This document shows, piece by piece, positions 41,371-49,363 of a stretch of DNA of 64,000 nucleotides. Position 1 is the stretch's first letter; every line of letters starts with the position of its first letter. Below the pieces are notes generated by a model. It saw nothing but the letters and a program-made list of their open reading frames with translations. It was not told the origin of the DNA and searched no databases. The stretch covers positions 9,808-73,807 of the forward strand of contig JAJTZC010000003.1 in assembly GCA_032906705.1 (NCBI GenBank), read 5' to 3'. Made by a program: the position numbers and the translations under genes. This DNA comes from DASPPF01 sp032906705 (lineage in GTDB: Archaea > Thermoproteota > Nitrososphaeria > Nitrososphaerales > Gagatemarchaeaceae).

Positions 41371-41988
41371 TTGGATGGAAGTCAGGTCAAATGGAGGTAC
41401 AGGGCTGACGTCATTACCGCGTGTAACTGTGATTGGGGGTGCCCGTGCAACTTCAATCAAGCCCCGACCACGGGTTACTGCGAAGGAGGCTGGGCATTTA
41501 AAATCCGTACTGGCAGTTGCGGCAAGGTAGAGCTGAACGGACTCGCATTTGCGTTGATGGCGAAGTGGCCTGGAGAGATACACGAAGGCCAAGGCACGGC
41601 AAAACTTTGGATCGAGGAGGAAGCTTCAAAAGAGCAGAGGAGTGCTCTGGATCAAATCGTCAAGGGGAAAGTCAAAGGAAAGCCGTGGCCAATCTTCGCA
41701 CGTACTTTTGATGTCTGGCTCGACACTGCCTTTGTTCCATTCGAATGGAAATTAGATGGCGGGAGAAGCCACTACAAAGCCGGGGACGAGGTGCTTGCAA
41801 CTCTTGAACCTATGAGGAACCCGGTCACAGGGGCGGAGACGAATGCAAAGATAGTTCTGCCCGACGCTTTGGTGTGCCACGAACTCAATGTCACCTCGAC
41901 AAGGTCGTTTTCGGTCTTTACCACGGGACTGAAGTTTGCTGCCCCCGGGAAGAACGCGTGGTACGGGTCTGTCGAGCACGGTAATTAG
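41371..41988 (+). CDS. DUF1326-family protein
   Basis: A 205-aa protein with the family's N-terminal cysteine cluster C-N-C-D-W-G-C-P-C-N-F-N (18-29) and G-Y-C-E-G-G. Function of DUF1326 is not established, but it is often found next to DUF2182 membrane proteins, as here, in bacteria and archaea. TTG 41371 follows a strong TTTATATA at 41322-41329, giving a leader of about 17 nt. Lies at the start of the accessory segment behind tRNA-Arg, in DNA richer in A and T. Confidence 0.9.
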   Translation: MDGSQVKWRYRADVITACNCDWGCPCNFNQAPTTGYCEGGWAFKIRTGSCGKVELNGLAFALMAKWPGEIHEGQGTAKLWIEEEASKEQRSALDQIVKGKVKGKPWPIFARTFDVWLDTAFVPFEWKLDGGRSHYKAGDEVLATLEPMRNPVTGAETNAKIVLPDALVCHELNVTSTRSFSVFTTGLKFAAPGKNAWYGSVEHGN

Positions 41989-42027
41989 GAAAGCGTCCGT
42001 GACAGGTTACGGAGGGCGAGTCTCCCT

Positions 42028-42864
42028 TTGAACGCCGGGAACCCCTTCCCAGGTCCTCGTCTCCCCGCTTTGTCCTCGCGTGACAAGCTTTCCACAGGGC
42101 TAGCAGGTCTGCTGATAGTTGCGGCCGCCTTTTCATGGCTCGCCTCGTACTATCTGATGCCCCAACTCTCATCGGGCGACGGCGCAATTGGGCGAGATGG
42201 CGTTTCCATGATCGTTTCGTCCCTATCAGTCTCCTCGCTCGCGATTTTCGAGGTTGTTTGGCTCGTCGGGATGGCAGCTATGATGTTTCCAGCGATGATT
42301 CCGGTTGTTCTCTTCTACAACAGCGTTGTCGCTGAACAAGAAGCCAACCCATCCCAGATCAGAAGCGTGGGAACTCCACTGTTCCTTCTCGGCTACCTGG
42401 CGACTTATGCAGGGCTGGGTCTCCTGATATACCTCGCAATCTTCGGCGTCCTAAGCTACACGTCTTCATCTCCTGCTCTCTCTTCCCTTGGTCGTTTCGC
42501 GCCGGGGTTCGTCCTCATCGTCGCCGGTCTCTATCAGGTCTCTTCGCTTAAGCTCAAATCTCTGTTGAGTTGCACCTCCCCAGCCGACTTCTTTGTGCTT
42601 CATTCGAGGACGGGGCTTCTCGGGGCAGTGCAGATGGGGTTGAGTCACGGCAAATATTGTGTTGGTTGTTGCTGGGCCTACATGCTTGTCATGATGGCTG
42701 TGGTAGCGATGAGCATTCCCTTCATGGCTGTCATGGCAGGAATAATTGCCTTTGAGAAAGTCGCCGTGAGAGGCGCAATCTGGTTCAGCAGAGTTGTTGC
42801 GGGCGCCCTCATCGCCATTGGATTCGCTGTAATCTACTGGCCGGAGATCCTTGCCGTGCTCTGA
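42028..42864 (+). CDS. DUF2182 metal-binding membrane protein
   Basis: A 278-aa protein with about seven TM helices. W-L-V-G-M-A-A-M-M-F-P-A-M-I-P (about 77-91) and H-G-K-Y-C-V-G-C-C-W-A-Y-M (about 207-219) are the conserved motifs of this predicted metal-binding family. TTG 42028 begins 39 bp after the DUF1326 stop, so the pair is probably one transcript. Confidence 0.9.
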   Translation: MNAGNPFPGPRLPALSSRDKLSTGLAGLLIVAAAFSWLASYYLMPQLSSGDGAIGRDGVSMIVSSLSVSSLAIFEVVWLVGMAAMMFPAMIPVVLFYNSVVAEQEANPSQIRSVGTPLFLLGYLATYAGLGLLIYLAIFGVLSYTSSSPALSSLGRFAPGFVLIVAGLYQVSSLKLKSLLSCTSPADFFVLHSRTGLLGAVQMGLSHGKYCVGCCWAYMLVMMAVVAMSIPFMAVMAGIIAFEKVAVRGAIWFSRVVAGALIAIGFAVIYWPEILAVL

Positions 42865-43364
42865 ATACGAATTGCCCTCAGCTGCGCCAGTGCCAAGGGT
42901 TTGGGGTTGATTTTCCGACTTGCGCATAGGACAGACCCCACCGGGCCCGCTTCAGATACCAGCATGTCCACATCTACAAAGCGCAGACGAAGAACTTTCA
43001 TAAACCAAAAATTCTATTCAAATACTCTTGTGTACCATGAGTAAGAATCTCTGTTCTAGAACTTATGATGGAGAAGAGAACTTGACCACAGGTACCAGTT
43101 CGTGCCCCCCAACCATATGCCATCTGAGTTAGAATCTCGGTTGTCGCGTTACGGAATGAAATCTGAGGCGGGGATTCCCCACCAAACAGGGGAAGTATTC
43201 ACGCAGAGACTTCAGTGCCCATTGCTTGCGTGACATCTGTGGACGAGGTGACGGGTAGACAGAAAGGAACTAGAGCACCTCGCGTAACCCAGAACTTTCA
43301 CTGGGGACCGCAAATATATTAGGGTGAAATCCGCAGGCTGGAATTTAGCGTCGGGGAAGTTAGA
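42865..43364. other. Gene-free 500-bp stretch
   Basis: Holds the tRNA-3'-end copy at 42936-42950 and, near its right end, AAATATATTA (43312-43321), the likely TATA box of the gene at 43365. A 31-codon ATG frame at 43037 is present but not convincing. The stretch is visibly richer in A and T than the chromosome around it. Confidence 0.6.
42936..42950 (+). repeat. tRNA 3'-end remnant, copy 1
   Basis: CCCCACCGGGCCCGC, followed by TTCAG. It matches the acceptor and T-stem end of tRNA-Arg except one base. It lies 72 bp after the DUF2182 gene and closes the first cassette. Confidence 0.75.
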
Positions 43365-43733
43365 GTGAAGCCCAAAGTTGCGTCCGCAATCGCGTGCGAC
43401 TTGACCGCCTTCAATCCAGAACAAAGGAAACGGCATCAAATGATGACAGAAGAGCTGGCTGCTGCTCGCCTGAGAACACGGGAGCTACGGAACGGCTACG
43501 CTTTCTCCTTCCCGAGTGATGCCCAATTCTACATCAAGATTGCTGAGTGGGTTACTCTGGAGACACTCTGCTGCCCTTTCTTGAAGTTCTCGCTTGAGTT
43601 TGATCGTGACCACGGACCTCTCTGGCTAAGATTAACAGGTCGGCGAGACGTCAAGACCTTCCTGAGAGAATACTTGAGTGAATTGCAGAGTGCCAGTGGG
43701 AATCTCGTTCTCACACTTCATAAGCGTCAATAA
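43365..43733 (+). CDS. Small conserved protein with E-x-x-C-C-P-F motif
   Basis: A 122-aa protein of a family I know mainly from bacteria as uncharacterised: A-C-D-L-T-A-F-N-P-E-Q-R-K-R-H, R-E-L-R-N-G-Y-A-F-S-F-P, E-W-V-T-L-E-T-L-C-C-P-F-L-K-F, and G-P-L-W-L-R-L-T-G. C11 and C66-C67 could bind a thiophilic metal; relatives occur near mercury or arsenic genes, but that role is not proven. GTG 43365 has a leader of about 20 nt. Sole gene of the second cassette. Confidence 0.82.
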   Translation: MKPKVASAIACDLTAFNPEQRKRHQMMTEELAAARLRTRELRNGYAFSFPSDAQFYIKIAEWVTLETLCCPFLKFSLEFDRDHGPLWLRLTGRRDVKTFLREYLSELQSASGNLVLTLHKRQ

Positions 43734-43806
43734 CCTCTGGCGGAGAATCGATTACCAAGGTACATGCAGATGCTTGACGAGGGATTCGGTACCATATGAT
43801 ACTGAG

Positions 43807-43822
43807 CCCCACCGGGCCCGCC
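43807..43822 (+). repeat. tRNA 3'-end remnant, copy 2
   Basis: CCCCACCGGGCCCGCC followed by TTTCAG, 74 bp after the preceding gene. Fifteen bases are identical to copy 1, and the TTCAG that follows is also shared. Confidence 0.75.
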
Positions 43823-43853
43823 TTTCAGTTCCACTTGGTCGGCAGACCTTCTT

Positions 43854-43908
43854 AAACAAACCTGCAGTTCATAAGCCCGAGGTTGCAGGGACTTCGCTCA
43901 GAGCATGG
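43854..43908 (+). repeat. 55-bp direct repeat, left copy (gap edge)
   Basis: Begins AAACAAACCTGCAG and ends GAGCATGG at the first N. Identical over 55 bp to 44009-44063. Confidence 0.95.
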
Positions 43909-44008
43909 NNNNNNNNNNNNNNNNNNNNNNNNNNNNNNNNNNNNNNNNNNNNNNNNNNNNNNNNNNNNNNNNNNNNNNNNNNNNNNNNNNNNNNNNNNNN
44001 NNNNNNNN
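43909..44008. other. Assembly gap (100 N)
   Basis: Exactly 100 N placed between two identical 55-bp ends. The length is a placeholder. Two contigs that overlap by 55 bp were probably scaffolded without merging, so the real genome likely has a single copy and no gap here. Confidence 0.9.
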
Positions 44009-44063
44009 AAACAAACCTGCAGTTCATAAGCCCGAGGTTGCAGGGACTTCGCTCAGAGCATGG
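44009..44063 (+). repeat. 55-bp direct repeat, right copy (gap edge)
   Basis: Identical to 43854-43908. It holds CATAAGC, the likely TATA box of the MFS gene, and the first bases of its ATG. Confidence 0.95.
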
Positions 44064-45307
44064 GGACAGATGGTAAGGATCTACGGCGGTCCATAGCTAG
44101 GAACGCAAGACTTCTCACAGCTGCTCAAGCCCTGTCTATCATTCCCAGCCAAGTCAGCTCCCTTATCGGTTCGCTCGTTGTCCTAAAACTAACAGGAAAT
44201 CCCGCACTTGCCGGACTCGTCATCGCTGTCACCTTTGCAGGAAGAGTAGGCGTCCCTTTTTTCAGCGGATGGTTGATGGACAAGAAGGGGCGAAGGCTGG
44301 TACTGATGGTGGGCGCGGTGATAATCAGTTCTTCATACCTCGCCCTGGCATTGAATCAGACCTCGCCCCAGGTCGCGCCTTTCTTCATACTCTTTCTAAT
44401 CTACGGCGTTGGCAATGCGATAGTTAGCCAGATAAGAATCGCCATGACAGACATGTACGACGTTTCGAAAGCCGGTGGCGCAATCGCATACTTGTATACA
44501 GCTTCAATCATTGGTTCCATCGCCACAATCCCGATTGTGGTCCTCGTCGAGCTATCGGCACCAGCGGCGGGGCTCGACTCCTTTACCCTCTTGTGGTTGG
44601 CGGGAGCTGTCTCGATGATCCCCGCCATGCTCGCCATAGCCCTTGTCAAGCCCGACCCGAGTCGTATCGCGAAAATCATGAGTCGTGGCTTGGGCGAGAC
44701 GAAAGGCCCAGCAGGCAATCTCGAACTTTCTCGGCTCACAGCTCCTTTCTCAGCCTCCTCGATTTCCTGGGGAATAATGGTTGCAATGATGTCCCTGCTT
44801 TCCCTAGACATGAACGGAGAGGGTTTCCCCCTCTTCCTTATCCAGGCTACGATAACCATTCACGTGGTCGGGATGTATCTACCCTCGTACCCCCTCGGAA
44901 GGATAACTGACAGTCGCGGCCCGAAGGCTCTGATGGTCATTGGCCCGCTGATCACTGGGTTCGGGGGTTTTCTGACTCCGCTGACTCCGAACTACTACCT
45001 AATCACGTTTGGGATGTTTCTAGTGGGCGTCGGCTGGTGCGCCTCCACAATATCGTCCACGGCCTCCATCGTTGCAGCAACAGACCCTTCGGTGAGAGGA
45101 AGGGTGTTTGGATTGAACGACGTTGCAAACAACGTGGCATCTATGGCACTGCCTTTGGCAGGCGGCGCGGTCATCGGAGCGTACGGTTTCCTCGGACTCG
45201 GAGTCTTCGCATTCGTACTGTCGATCCCAGCATCGCTTGTCAGCTTCGTAAGAACGCCTCGTCCAAGACTGGTCTATGTCGGTGGAGAGCTTTCCGAGAA
45301 GACCTGA
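44060..45307 (+). CDS. MFS transporter
   Basis: A 415-aa, 12-TM permease. W-L-M-D-K-K-G-R-R-L-V-L (loop 2-3 motif A) and a second copy G-R-I-T-D-S-R-G-P-K-A in loop 8-9 are clear, with R-G-R-V-F-G-L-N-D late in the protein. Substrate unknown. ATG 44060 is about 30 bp after CATAAGC. Only gene of the third cassette; a tRNA-3'-end copy starts 10 bp after its stop. Confidence 0.9.
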   Translation: MGTDGKDLRRSIARNARLLTAAQALSIIPSQVSSLIGSLVVLKLTGNPALAGLVIAVTFAGRVGVPFFSGWLMDKKGRRLVLMVGAVIISSSYLALALNQTSPQVAPFFILFLIYGVGNAIVSQIRIAMTDMYDVSKAGGAIAYLYTASIIGSIATIPIVVLVELSAPAAGLDSFTLLWLAGAVSMIPAMLAIALVKPDPSRIAKIMSRGLGETKGPAGNLELSRLTAPFSASSISWGIMVAMMSLLSLDMNGEGFPLFLIQATITIHVVGMYLPSYPLGRITDSRGPKALMVIGPLITGFGGFLTPLTPNYYLITFGMFLVGVGWCASTISSTASIVAATDPSVRGRVFGLNDVANNVASMALPLAGGAVIGAYGFLGLGVFAFVLSIPASLVSFVRTPRPRLVYVGGELSEKT

Positions 45308-45316
45308 CCTAACATT

Positions 45317-45338
45317 GTTCGAATCCCACCGGGCCCGC
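45317..45338 (+). repeat. tRNA 3'-end remnant, copy 3 (outer boundary)
   Basis: The longest remnant: TTCGAAT T-loop bases followed by CCCACCGGGCCCGC, that is, T-loop, T-stem and acceptor end of a tRNA. Lies 10 bp after the MFS gene and marks the far end of the accessory block. Confidence 0.8.
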
Positions 45339-45468
45339 TTTGACAACACGGATGAATATCCGGCGCGAATGCCTTGCACGGGAATGAGGGTCGCGAAAAC
45401 ACAATTGCTTCGATGGCCCGACGTCCGAGAGTCAAGACTGAAAGGGGTAGGTCCAGACCAGGCGACGC

Positions 45469-45795
45469 ATGTCCCAGACAAACGTAATCATCCTGAGACT
45501 GGACGAGAGCAAGACAAAGGAGTTCGAGAGGCTGTTCGAGAAGGAAGTCCGCCCTCTCTGGCGGCGTTTCAAGGCCGAGGGCGAGTTCATCTCGGCTTCT
45601 TTGACCCCTGTCCAAGATGGAAACCAGGGCAAGGGGTGAGTACGTGACTACATCCTGCACGTAGAAGTGCCGAGCATGGCTGAGCATTGGGAGTTCGACA
45701 CCAACCCGCTCTTCAACAAATTCCTGCGAAATGCCCAGGCGTTGCAGGCTGGCGAGCCTCTGGTCTGGCTTGGAGAAAGCCTGTTTCAGGTTTGA
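45469..45795 (+). pseudogene. Small conserved protein gene with in-frame TGA
   Basis: Reads as one 107-residue protein (M-S-Q-T-N-V-I-I-L-R-L-D ... L-V-W-L-G-E-S-L-F-Q-V) broken by a TGA at codon 57 (45637-45639), without a frame change. Both halves have normal codon use and look like one ABM-type alpha/beta barrel (F-E-R-L-F-E-K-E-V-R-P-L-W before, R-D-Y-I-L-H-V-E-V-P after). A Trp-to-stop change is likely. A sequencing error or readthrough cannot be excluded. It abuts the outer tRNA remnant. Confidence 0.7.
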
Positions 45796-45841
45796 TGGTC
45801 ACTGCCTGAGTGACCAGCTGGATGTGGTATATGTTACATCC
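45796..45841. terminator. Two tandem hairpins between convergent genes
   Basis: TGGTCACT/AGTGACCA (45796-45816, 8-bp arms, 5-nt loop) and GGATGT/ACATCC (45820-45841) lie between the broken gene and the end of the GGT gene. No long T-run follows; a bidirectional terminator is a guess from position. Confidence 0.35.
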
Positions 45842-45852
45842 TGAACCAGAGT

Positions 45853-47361
45853 TCAGTACCCGGTCGGAAAGCCGTCGCCGCGCACATCGCAGACACCCTT
45901 CCTTGCCTTGGGCAGCATCTCCACTGCCTGGCAGGCTCCAGTCCTTCCCGGATGTGGCAGGTTCTCCACGTCGTATCTGGAGTGTGCCAACGGTTCATAG
46001 CCAGCCTCCGCGATCAAGGATCTCTCCCCGCTCCAAAGGAACCTAGGGTGGTCAATCGAATGCTCTAAACTCATGGAATAGTCGACGATGTTTGTGACGA
46101 ACAGCGTGTGCTGGAATGGTCTGTATTCGCCCCCGCTCGTTCCAATCGCCAGGGTCGGACCGTCGCCGCAGTCCATCAGGAGAGCAGAGAGGGTGTGGAG
46201 GGGGCGCTTCCTTGGTTCCAGTTTGTTCGGCCCAGACATTCTGAACCCTGCCCCACGGTTGCTCAGCATGATCCCGCAGTCTTCGACGAAGACCTTCGAG
46301 CCGAAATGATGGAAGAGGCTCTGGATCGCCGAGACCACGTTGCCATCCTTGTCTACTACCGAGAATGCCGTGGTGTCACCATCCCTAAGTTTGCCCTGAG
46401 GTGGGGCCTTCGGACCAGAGCTGATGCGCATGAAATTGGCCATGTCCACGCGGCCAAACCGGGGGTCACCCAGTAATTCGTCACGCCTCCCATAGGCAAA
46501 CGCAGCTGCCTCCATAGTCAACGCGATTCTTTCTCTTGACAGCGGGCCGGTCTTCCTGAGGTCGTTCTTGGAGAGGTACTTCAGCATCAAGAGTGTAGTG
46601 GCACCCATGCTGTTCGGCGGGACCTCGTAGACAGTCGTGCCGTTGTAGTTCAGGGTGAGCGGTTCGACCCACTCTGGCTTGAAATCGAAGTCTCTCCTCT
46701 TGGTCTGAACCCCGAGGGCTGTCAGCTTTTCGCTGATCTTGTCGGCGGGCGGCCCCTTGTAGAATGCCGCCGCCCCTCCGCGGGAGATGTCCTCGATCAC
46801 CTTTCCAAGATTCTCCTGGCGAATCCAATCCCCCGGGGAAGGAGGTCGGCCTTCCGGGGCGAACACCCTCCTAGCTTCGGCGGACAGGGTGTCATAGGTT
46901 CCCGCGACGGACCTGCAGATGCCCTCTCCTGCGGGGAATCCCCTCTTTGAGTAGCTGATCGCGGGCGACAGAAGACCCCGAAGTCCGACTTTGCCGAATC
47001 TCTTGTGCAGGGCGGTGATGCCGGCCACAAAGCCTGGAACGACCACAGAGAATGGTCCGAAGAGCGGGACCTCGCTATTCCCTTTCGCCTTGAGGAGGTC
47101 GACGGAGAGTCCGGAAGGAGCCCATCCACTTGCGTTCAGACAGTGGACCCTTCCAGACTTCGCCTCGTGCACCATCGCGAAGAAATCGCCGCCTAGGCCC
47201 CCGGCTGGATGGAAGGTGACGGCCAGGGCGAAGCTCGTCGCGAGAGCAGCGTCGAACGCGTTGCCGCCTCGCCGCAGCACCTCCGAACCTGCGAGCGAGG
47301 CCAAGGGCTGTTCGCTTGCTACTACCCCGTGCTCGAAGAAGGCAACCTTGCTGAGGGTCAA
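45853..47361 (-). CDS. ggt: Gamma-glutamyltransferase-family protein
   Basis: A 502-aa Ntn-hydrolase. G-G-N-A-F-D-A-A-L-A and P-G-G-L-G-G-D-like residues open the fold (H-P-A-G-G-L-G-G-D-F-F), and D-G-D-T-T-A-F-S-V-V-D supplies the autocatalytic Thr that becomes the small-subunit N-terminus. S-G-P-N-K-L-E-P-R-K-R-P and G-T-S-G-G-E follow. No signal peptide, so probably cytosolic, acting on glutamyl peptides or similar amides. TTG 47361 begins it; TATAAATAG on the minus strand is about 57 bp upstream, leaving a leader. Confidence 0.92.
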   Translation of the reverse strand: MTLSKVAFFEHGVVASEQPLASLAGSEVLRRGGNAFDAALATSFALAVTFHPAGGLGGDFFAMVHEAKSGRVHCLNASGWAPSGLSVDLLKAKGNSEVPLFGPFSVVVPGFVAGITALHKRFGKVGLRGLLSPAISYSKRGFPAGEGICRSVAGTYDTLSAEARRVFAPEGRPPSPGDWIRQENLGKVIEDISRGGAAAFYKGPPADKISEKLTALGVQTKRRDFDFKPEWVEPLTLNYNGTTVYEVPPNSMGATTLLMLKYLSKNDLRKTGPLSRERIALTMEAAAFAYGRRDELLGDPRFGRVDMANFMRISSGPKAPPQGKLRDGDTTAFSVVDKDGNVVSAIQSLFHHFGSKVFVEDCGIMLSNRGAGFRMSGPNKLEPRKRPLHTLSALLMDCGDGPTLAIGTSGGEYRPFQHTLFVTNIVDYSMSLEHSIDHPRFLWSGERSLIAEAGYEPLAHSRYDVENLPHPGRTGACQAVEMLPKARKGVCDVRGDGFPTGY

Positions 47362-47423
47362 GGAGACTCGCCCTGGTTCAGGCCTGCGTTCATGGCTCGT
47401 GGCCGCTCTAGAATCTATTTATA

Positions 47424-47433
47424 CGACGCTGGC
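47424..47433. promoter_or_regulatory. Shared upstream element, partial copy 3
   Basis: CGACGCTGGC followed by TCATTATGC. The ten bases match the core of the element at 9869-9884 and 15509-15524 and again precede a TATA-like CATTAT. It lies between the divergent GGT and SurR-like genes. Confidence 0.4.
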
Positions 47434-47478
47434 TCATTATGCAAATCAGCGGTTTTGACCGGTGCACTCTAGTTATCA

Positions 47479-48159
47479 ATGCGGGATGAGAGAATGAGCC
47501 AGGCCGAACTCGACTCGGTATTGGGTACAGTCGAGAACCCCATCAGGAGGAGGATCATCGCCAAGCTCACTCAAGAGCCAAACTATCAGCTACAGCTGTC
47601 GAAGGAGCTCGGAATCAGCCAGCAGCTGGTCGCCAAGCACCTAGTCAACATGGAAGGTTCAGGGTTAGTGGGGACTATGCTGGAGGATAGCCCTAGGGGT
47701 CCCCAGAGGAAGGAGTACCGCTTGAGAAAGAGCCTCTCGGTGACCATAGACCTGGCACCAAACCTGTTCAGGGCACGGGTCTTCACATTCGGTGCGGTGC
47801 CGGGGATGGAGGATTCCGAGGGCGCGCATACGATGGCTAGGATGAACGAGATAATGCGCTACCCCGACGAAGCGTCGAAGATAGGACCGCTGGCGGAGCT
47901 GATCGGAGATGTGGACAGGAAGCTCAAGGACATGGAGGAACACCGGGCCGTGCTGCTCTACCTCAGAAGTTTCGCCCTGCGGGAGGCCGCCAAGGCCAGC
48001 ACAGCGCTCGAAATCTCCGACAGGAGGAAGGTCCTGAAGTACATAATGCGCGAGCAGAGAGACGACATCGCTGGGATGTCCTCCTCCCTCGGCCTAAGGC
48101 AGAATGTCGTGGGATACTTCCTCGAAGAGATTGAGAAAGAGCTTACTCACTCGGACTGA
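47479..48159 (+). CDS. ArsR-type regulator with C-terminal domain (SurR-like architecture)
   Basis: A 226-aa protein. An N-terminal winged helix (V-E-N-P-I-R-R-R-I-I-A-K-L, G-I-S-Q-Q-L-V-A-K-H-L-V-N-M-E, then a wing with G-P-Q-R-K-E-Y-R-L) is followed by a strand I-D-L-A-P-N-L-F and a long helical C-terminal region (about 110-226) with a second helix-turn-helix-like end (L-R-Q-N-V-V-G-Y-F-L). The layout is that of Pyrococcus SurR, but the N-terminal CxxC redox switch is absent, so ligand sensing must differ. Divergent to GGT. Confidence 0.85.
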   Translation: MRDERMSQAELDSVLGTVENPIRRRIIAKLTQEPNYQLQLSKELGISQQLVAKHLVNMEGSGLVGTMLEDSPRGPQRKEYRLRKSLSVTIDLAPNLFRARVFTFGAVPGMEDSEGAHTMARMNEIMRYPDEASKIGPLAELIGDVDRKLKDMEEHRAVLLYLRSFALREAAKASTALEISDRRKVLKYIMREQRDDIAGMSSSLGLRQNVVGYFLEEIEKELTHSD

Positions 48160-48192
48160 ATTCAAAAAAGGAAGGAGAGGAGGTTTGCTCCT

Positions 48193-48369
48193 CTAGATTC
48201 CTAGATCTGGGAAATTTGCCTGAGGAACGCCAAGCTGACCTTGGAGGGTCCTGATGCGGGTCGCATACTCGACCATGCGTGCGTTGTCGTGCTGGACCTT
48301 CGCAATCCGGTAACCCTTCCATGCCTTCCTGAGGGCTCCCCATACTTGTCCGGTCGTGAAGTCGGCCAT
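48193..48369 (-). CDS. Small hypothetical protein, 58 aa
   Basis: A 58-aa protein with a strong helical centre (W-G-A-L-R-K-A-W-K-G-Y-R-I-A-K-V-Q, H-D-N-A-R-M-V-E-Y-A-T-R-I-R-T-L-Q) and a hydrophobic end F-P-D-L-G-I. ATG start, typical codon use. Not recognised. Two palindromes lie just upstream. The larger overlapping frame (48201-48434) has poor codon use and is rejected. Confidence 0.65.
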   Translation of the reverse strand: MADFTTGQVWGALRKAWKGYRIAKVQHDNARMVEYATRIRTLQGQLGVPQANFPDLGI

Positions 48370-48393
48370 GTCACTTCAAGCGCATGATAGGAT

Positions 48394-48409
48394 ACTTCAC
48401 GAGTGAAGT
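48394..48409. promoter_or_regulatory. Palindrome ACTTCAC-GA-GTGAAGT
   Basis: Perfect 7-bp arms, about 25 bp upstream of the 58-aa gene start, where the transcription start region would be. Operator-like. Confidence 0.5.
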
Positions 48410-48425
48410 GTAGATTAGTTGATAT

Positions 48426-48445
48426 TGTAATCAAGGCCGATTACA
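48426..48445. promoter_or_regulatory. Palindrome TGTAATC / GATTACA
   Basis: Perfect 7-bp arms with a 6-nt spacer (AAGGCC), between the proline dehydrogenase stop and the 58-aa gene. Either an operator for the 58-aa gene or a terminator stem for the upstream gene. Confidence 0.4.
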
Positions 48446-48458
48446 TCATGATAGGAGG

Positions 48459-49304
48459 CTAAACAAGCGACCTGAGTAGCAGCCAGACGTTGCTCGGGTG
48501 CTCGGTCATACGCCGCCTGGAGTACGCAAGCCAGCTCGCGCCGTAGGGCAGGTACTCCGTGACCCTGTATCCGGACTTCGCCAGGTCCTCCTTCATTTCG
48601 TTCCTTATCCCCTTCAACATCTGGAACTCGAAGCTGACGTGCTTGGATTCGGCAAGGCGCTTCGTTTCGTCAATCAGCTCGGAATCGTGGGTCGCGACAG
48701 CGAAGTTGTCACCGCGCTCGAAGAGGAGGCGGAGCAATTCGGCATACTTCTTCGAGACCTCGCGCCTCGTGGGGAAGACGACAGTTTCGGGTTCCCTATA
48801 TGCGCCCTTGACCAGCCTTATGATCGCACCGCGGTCCAGCAGCATCCTTGTGTCAGCCTCGCTCCTCCTCATGTAGGCCTGGACTGCCACGCCGAGGTGC
48901 CCGTGCTTCGCGAACGCGTCGCAATAGATGCTCAGTGTTCTTGAGGTGACGCGAGAGCCCTCCATGTCGACCCATAGCCTCTGCTTGAGGCGCTCGGCGT
49001 TGGACGCGACCCTCTCGAGCCTCAGCCTTGCTCCCTCGTCGTCGCTGCCGAGACCGAACTGAGTAAGCTTGACTGAGGCGCAGCCCTCGATGCCGTTCTC
49101 GCTGATTGAGTCCTGAAGGGAGATGTACTGGCGGGCGTGAGAATCTGAGACCGCTCCGTCAGTGATGTCCTCCCCAAGGAAGTTGATTATGACGCTCATG
49201 CCCTCCCCGTTGGCGCGCTTCGCGTCCGCGATGGCCGATTCGAGGTCAACGCCGGCTATCCAGCGCTTTGCGACTCGGAAGAGGAGCGTCTTGGCGAGGC
49301 TCAA
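48459..49304 (-). CDS. Proline dehydrogenase
   Basis: A 281-aa FAD enzyme (PRODH barrel): I-I-N-F-L-G-E-D-I-T, W-V-D-M-E-G-S, I-R-L-V-K-G-A-Y-R-E, A-T-H-D-S, F-E-F-Q-M-L-K-G-I-R and Y-L-P-Y-G-A-S-W-L-A-Y-S-R-R-R-M-T-E-H-P. It oxidises proline to pyrroline-5-carboxylate and passes electrons to quinone. TTG 49304 is about 30 bp from the TATA box shared with the M24 peptidase gene. Confidence 0.95.
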   Translation of the reverse strand: MSLAKTLLFRVAKRWIAGVDLESAIADAKRANGEGMSVIINFLGEDITDGAVSDSHARQYISLQDSISENGIEGCASVKLTQFGLGSDDEGARLRLERVASNAERLKQRLWVDMEGSRVTSRTLSIYCDAFAKHGHLGVAVQAYMRRSEADTRMLLDRGAIIRLVKGAYREPETVVFPTRREVSKKYAELLRLLFERGDNFAVATHDSELIDETKRLAESKHVSFEFQMLKGIRNEMKEDLAKSGYRVTEYLPYGASWLAYSRRRMTEHPSNVWLLLRSLV

Positions 49305-49330
49305 GACGTTTACGGCCCGGCCAGGAACAA

Positions 49331-49340
49331 GGTATTAACG
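49331..49340. promoter_or_regulatory. Shared bidirectional TATA box GGTATTAACG
   Basis: Reads CGTTAATACC on the other strand. It is 31 bp from TTG 49304 and 29 bp from ATG 49364; both genes act on proline or proline peptides. Confidence 0.55.
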
Positions 49341-49363
49341 ATGCCTCCAAGCGGGATTGCGGA

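Noticed and set aside
43037..43132. 31-codon ATG frame with a C-P-P-T-I-C segment
   Set aside because: Too short, atypical codons, and no TATA box at a convincing distance.
43678..44096. Frames running through the N gap
   Set aside because: They contain unknown residues and the duplicated assembly ends; not real proteins.
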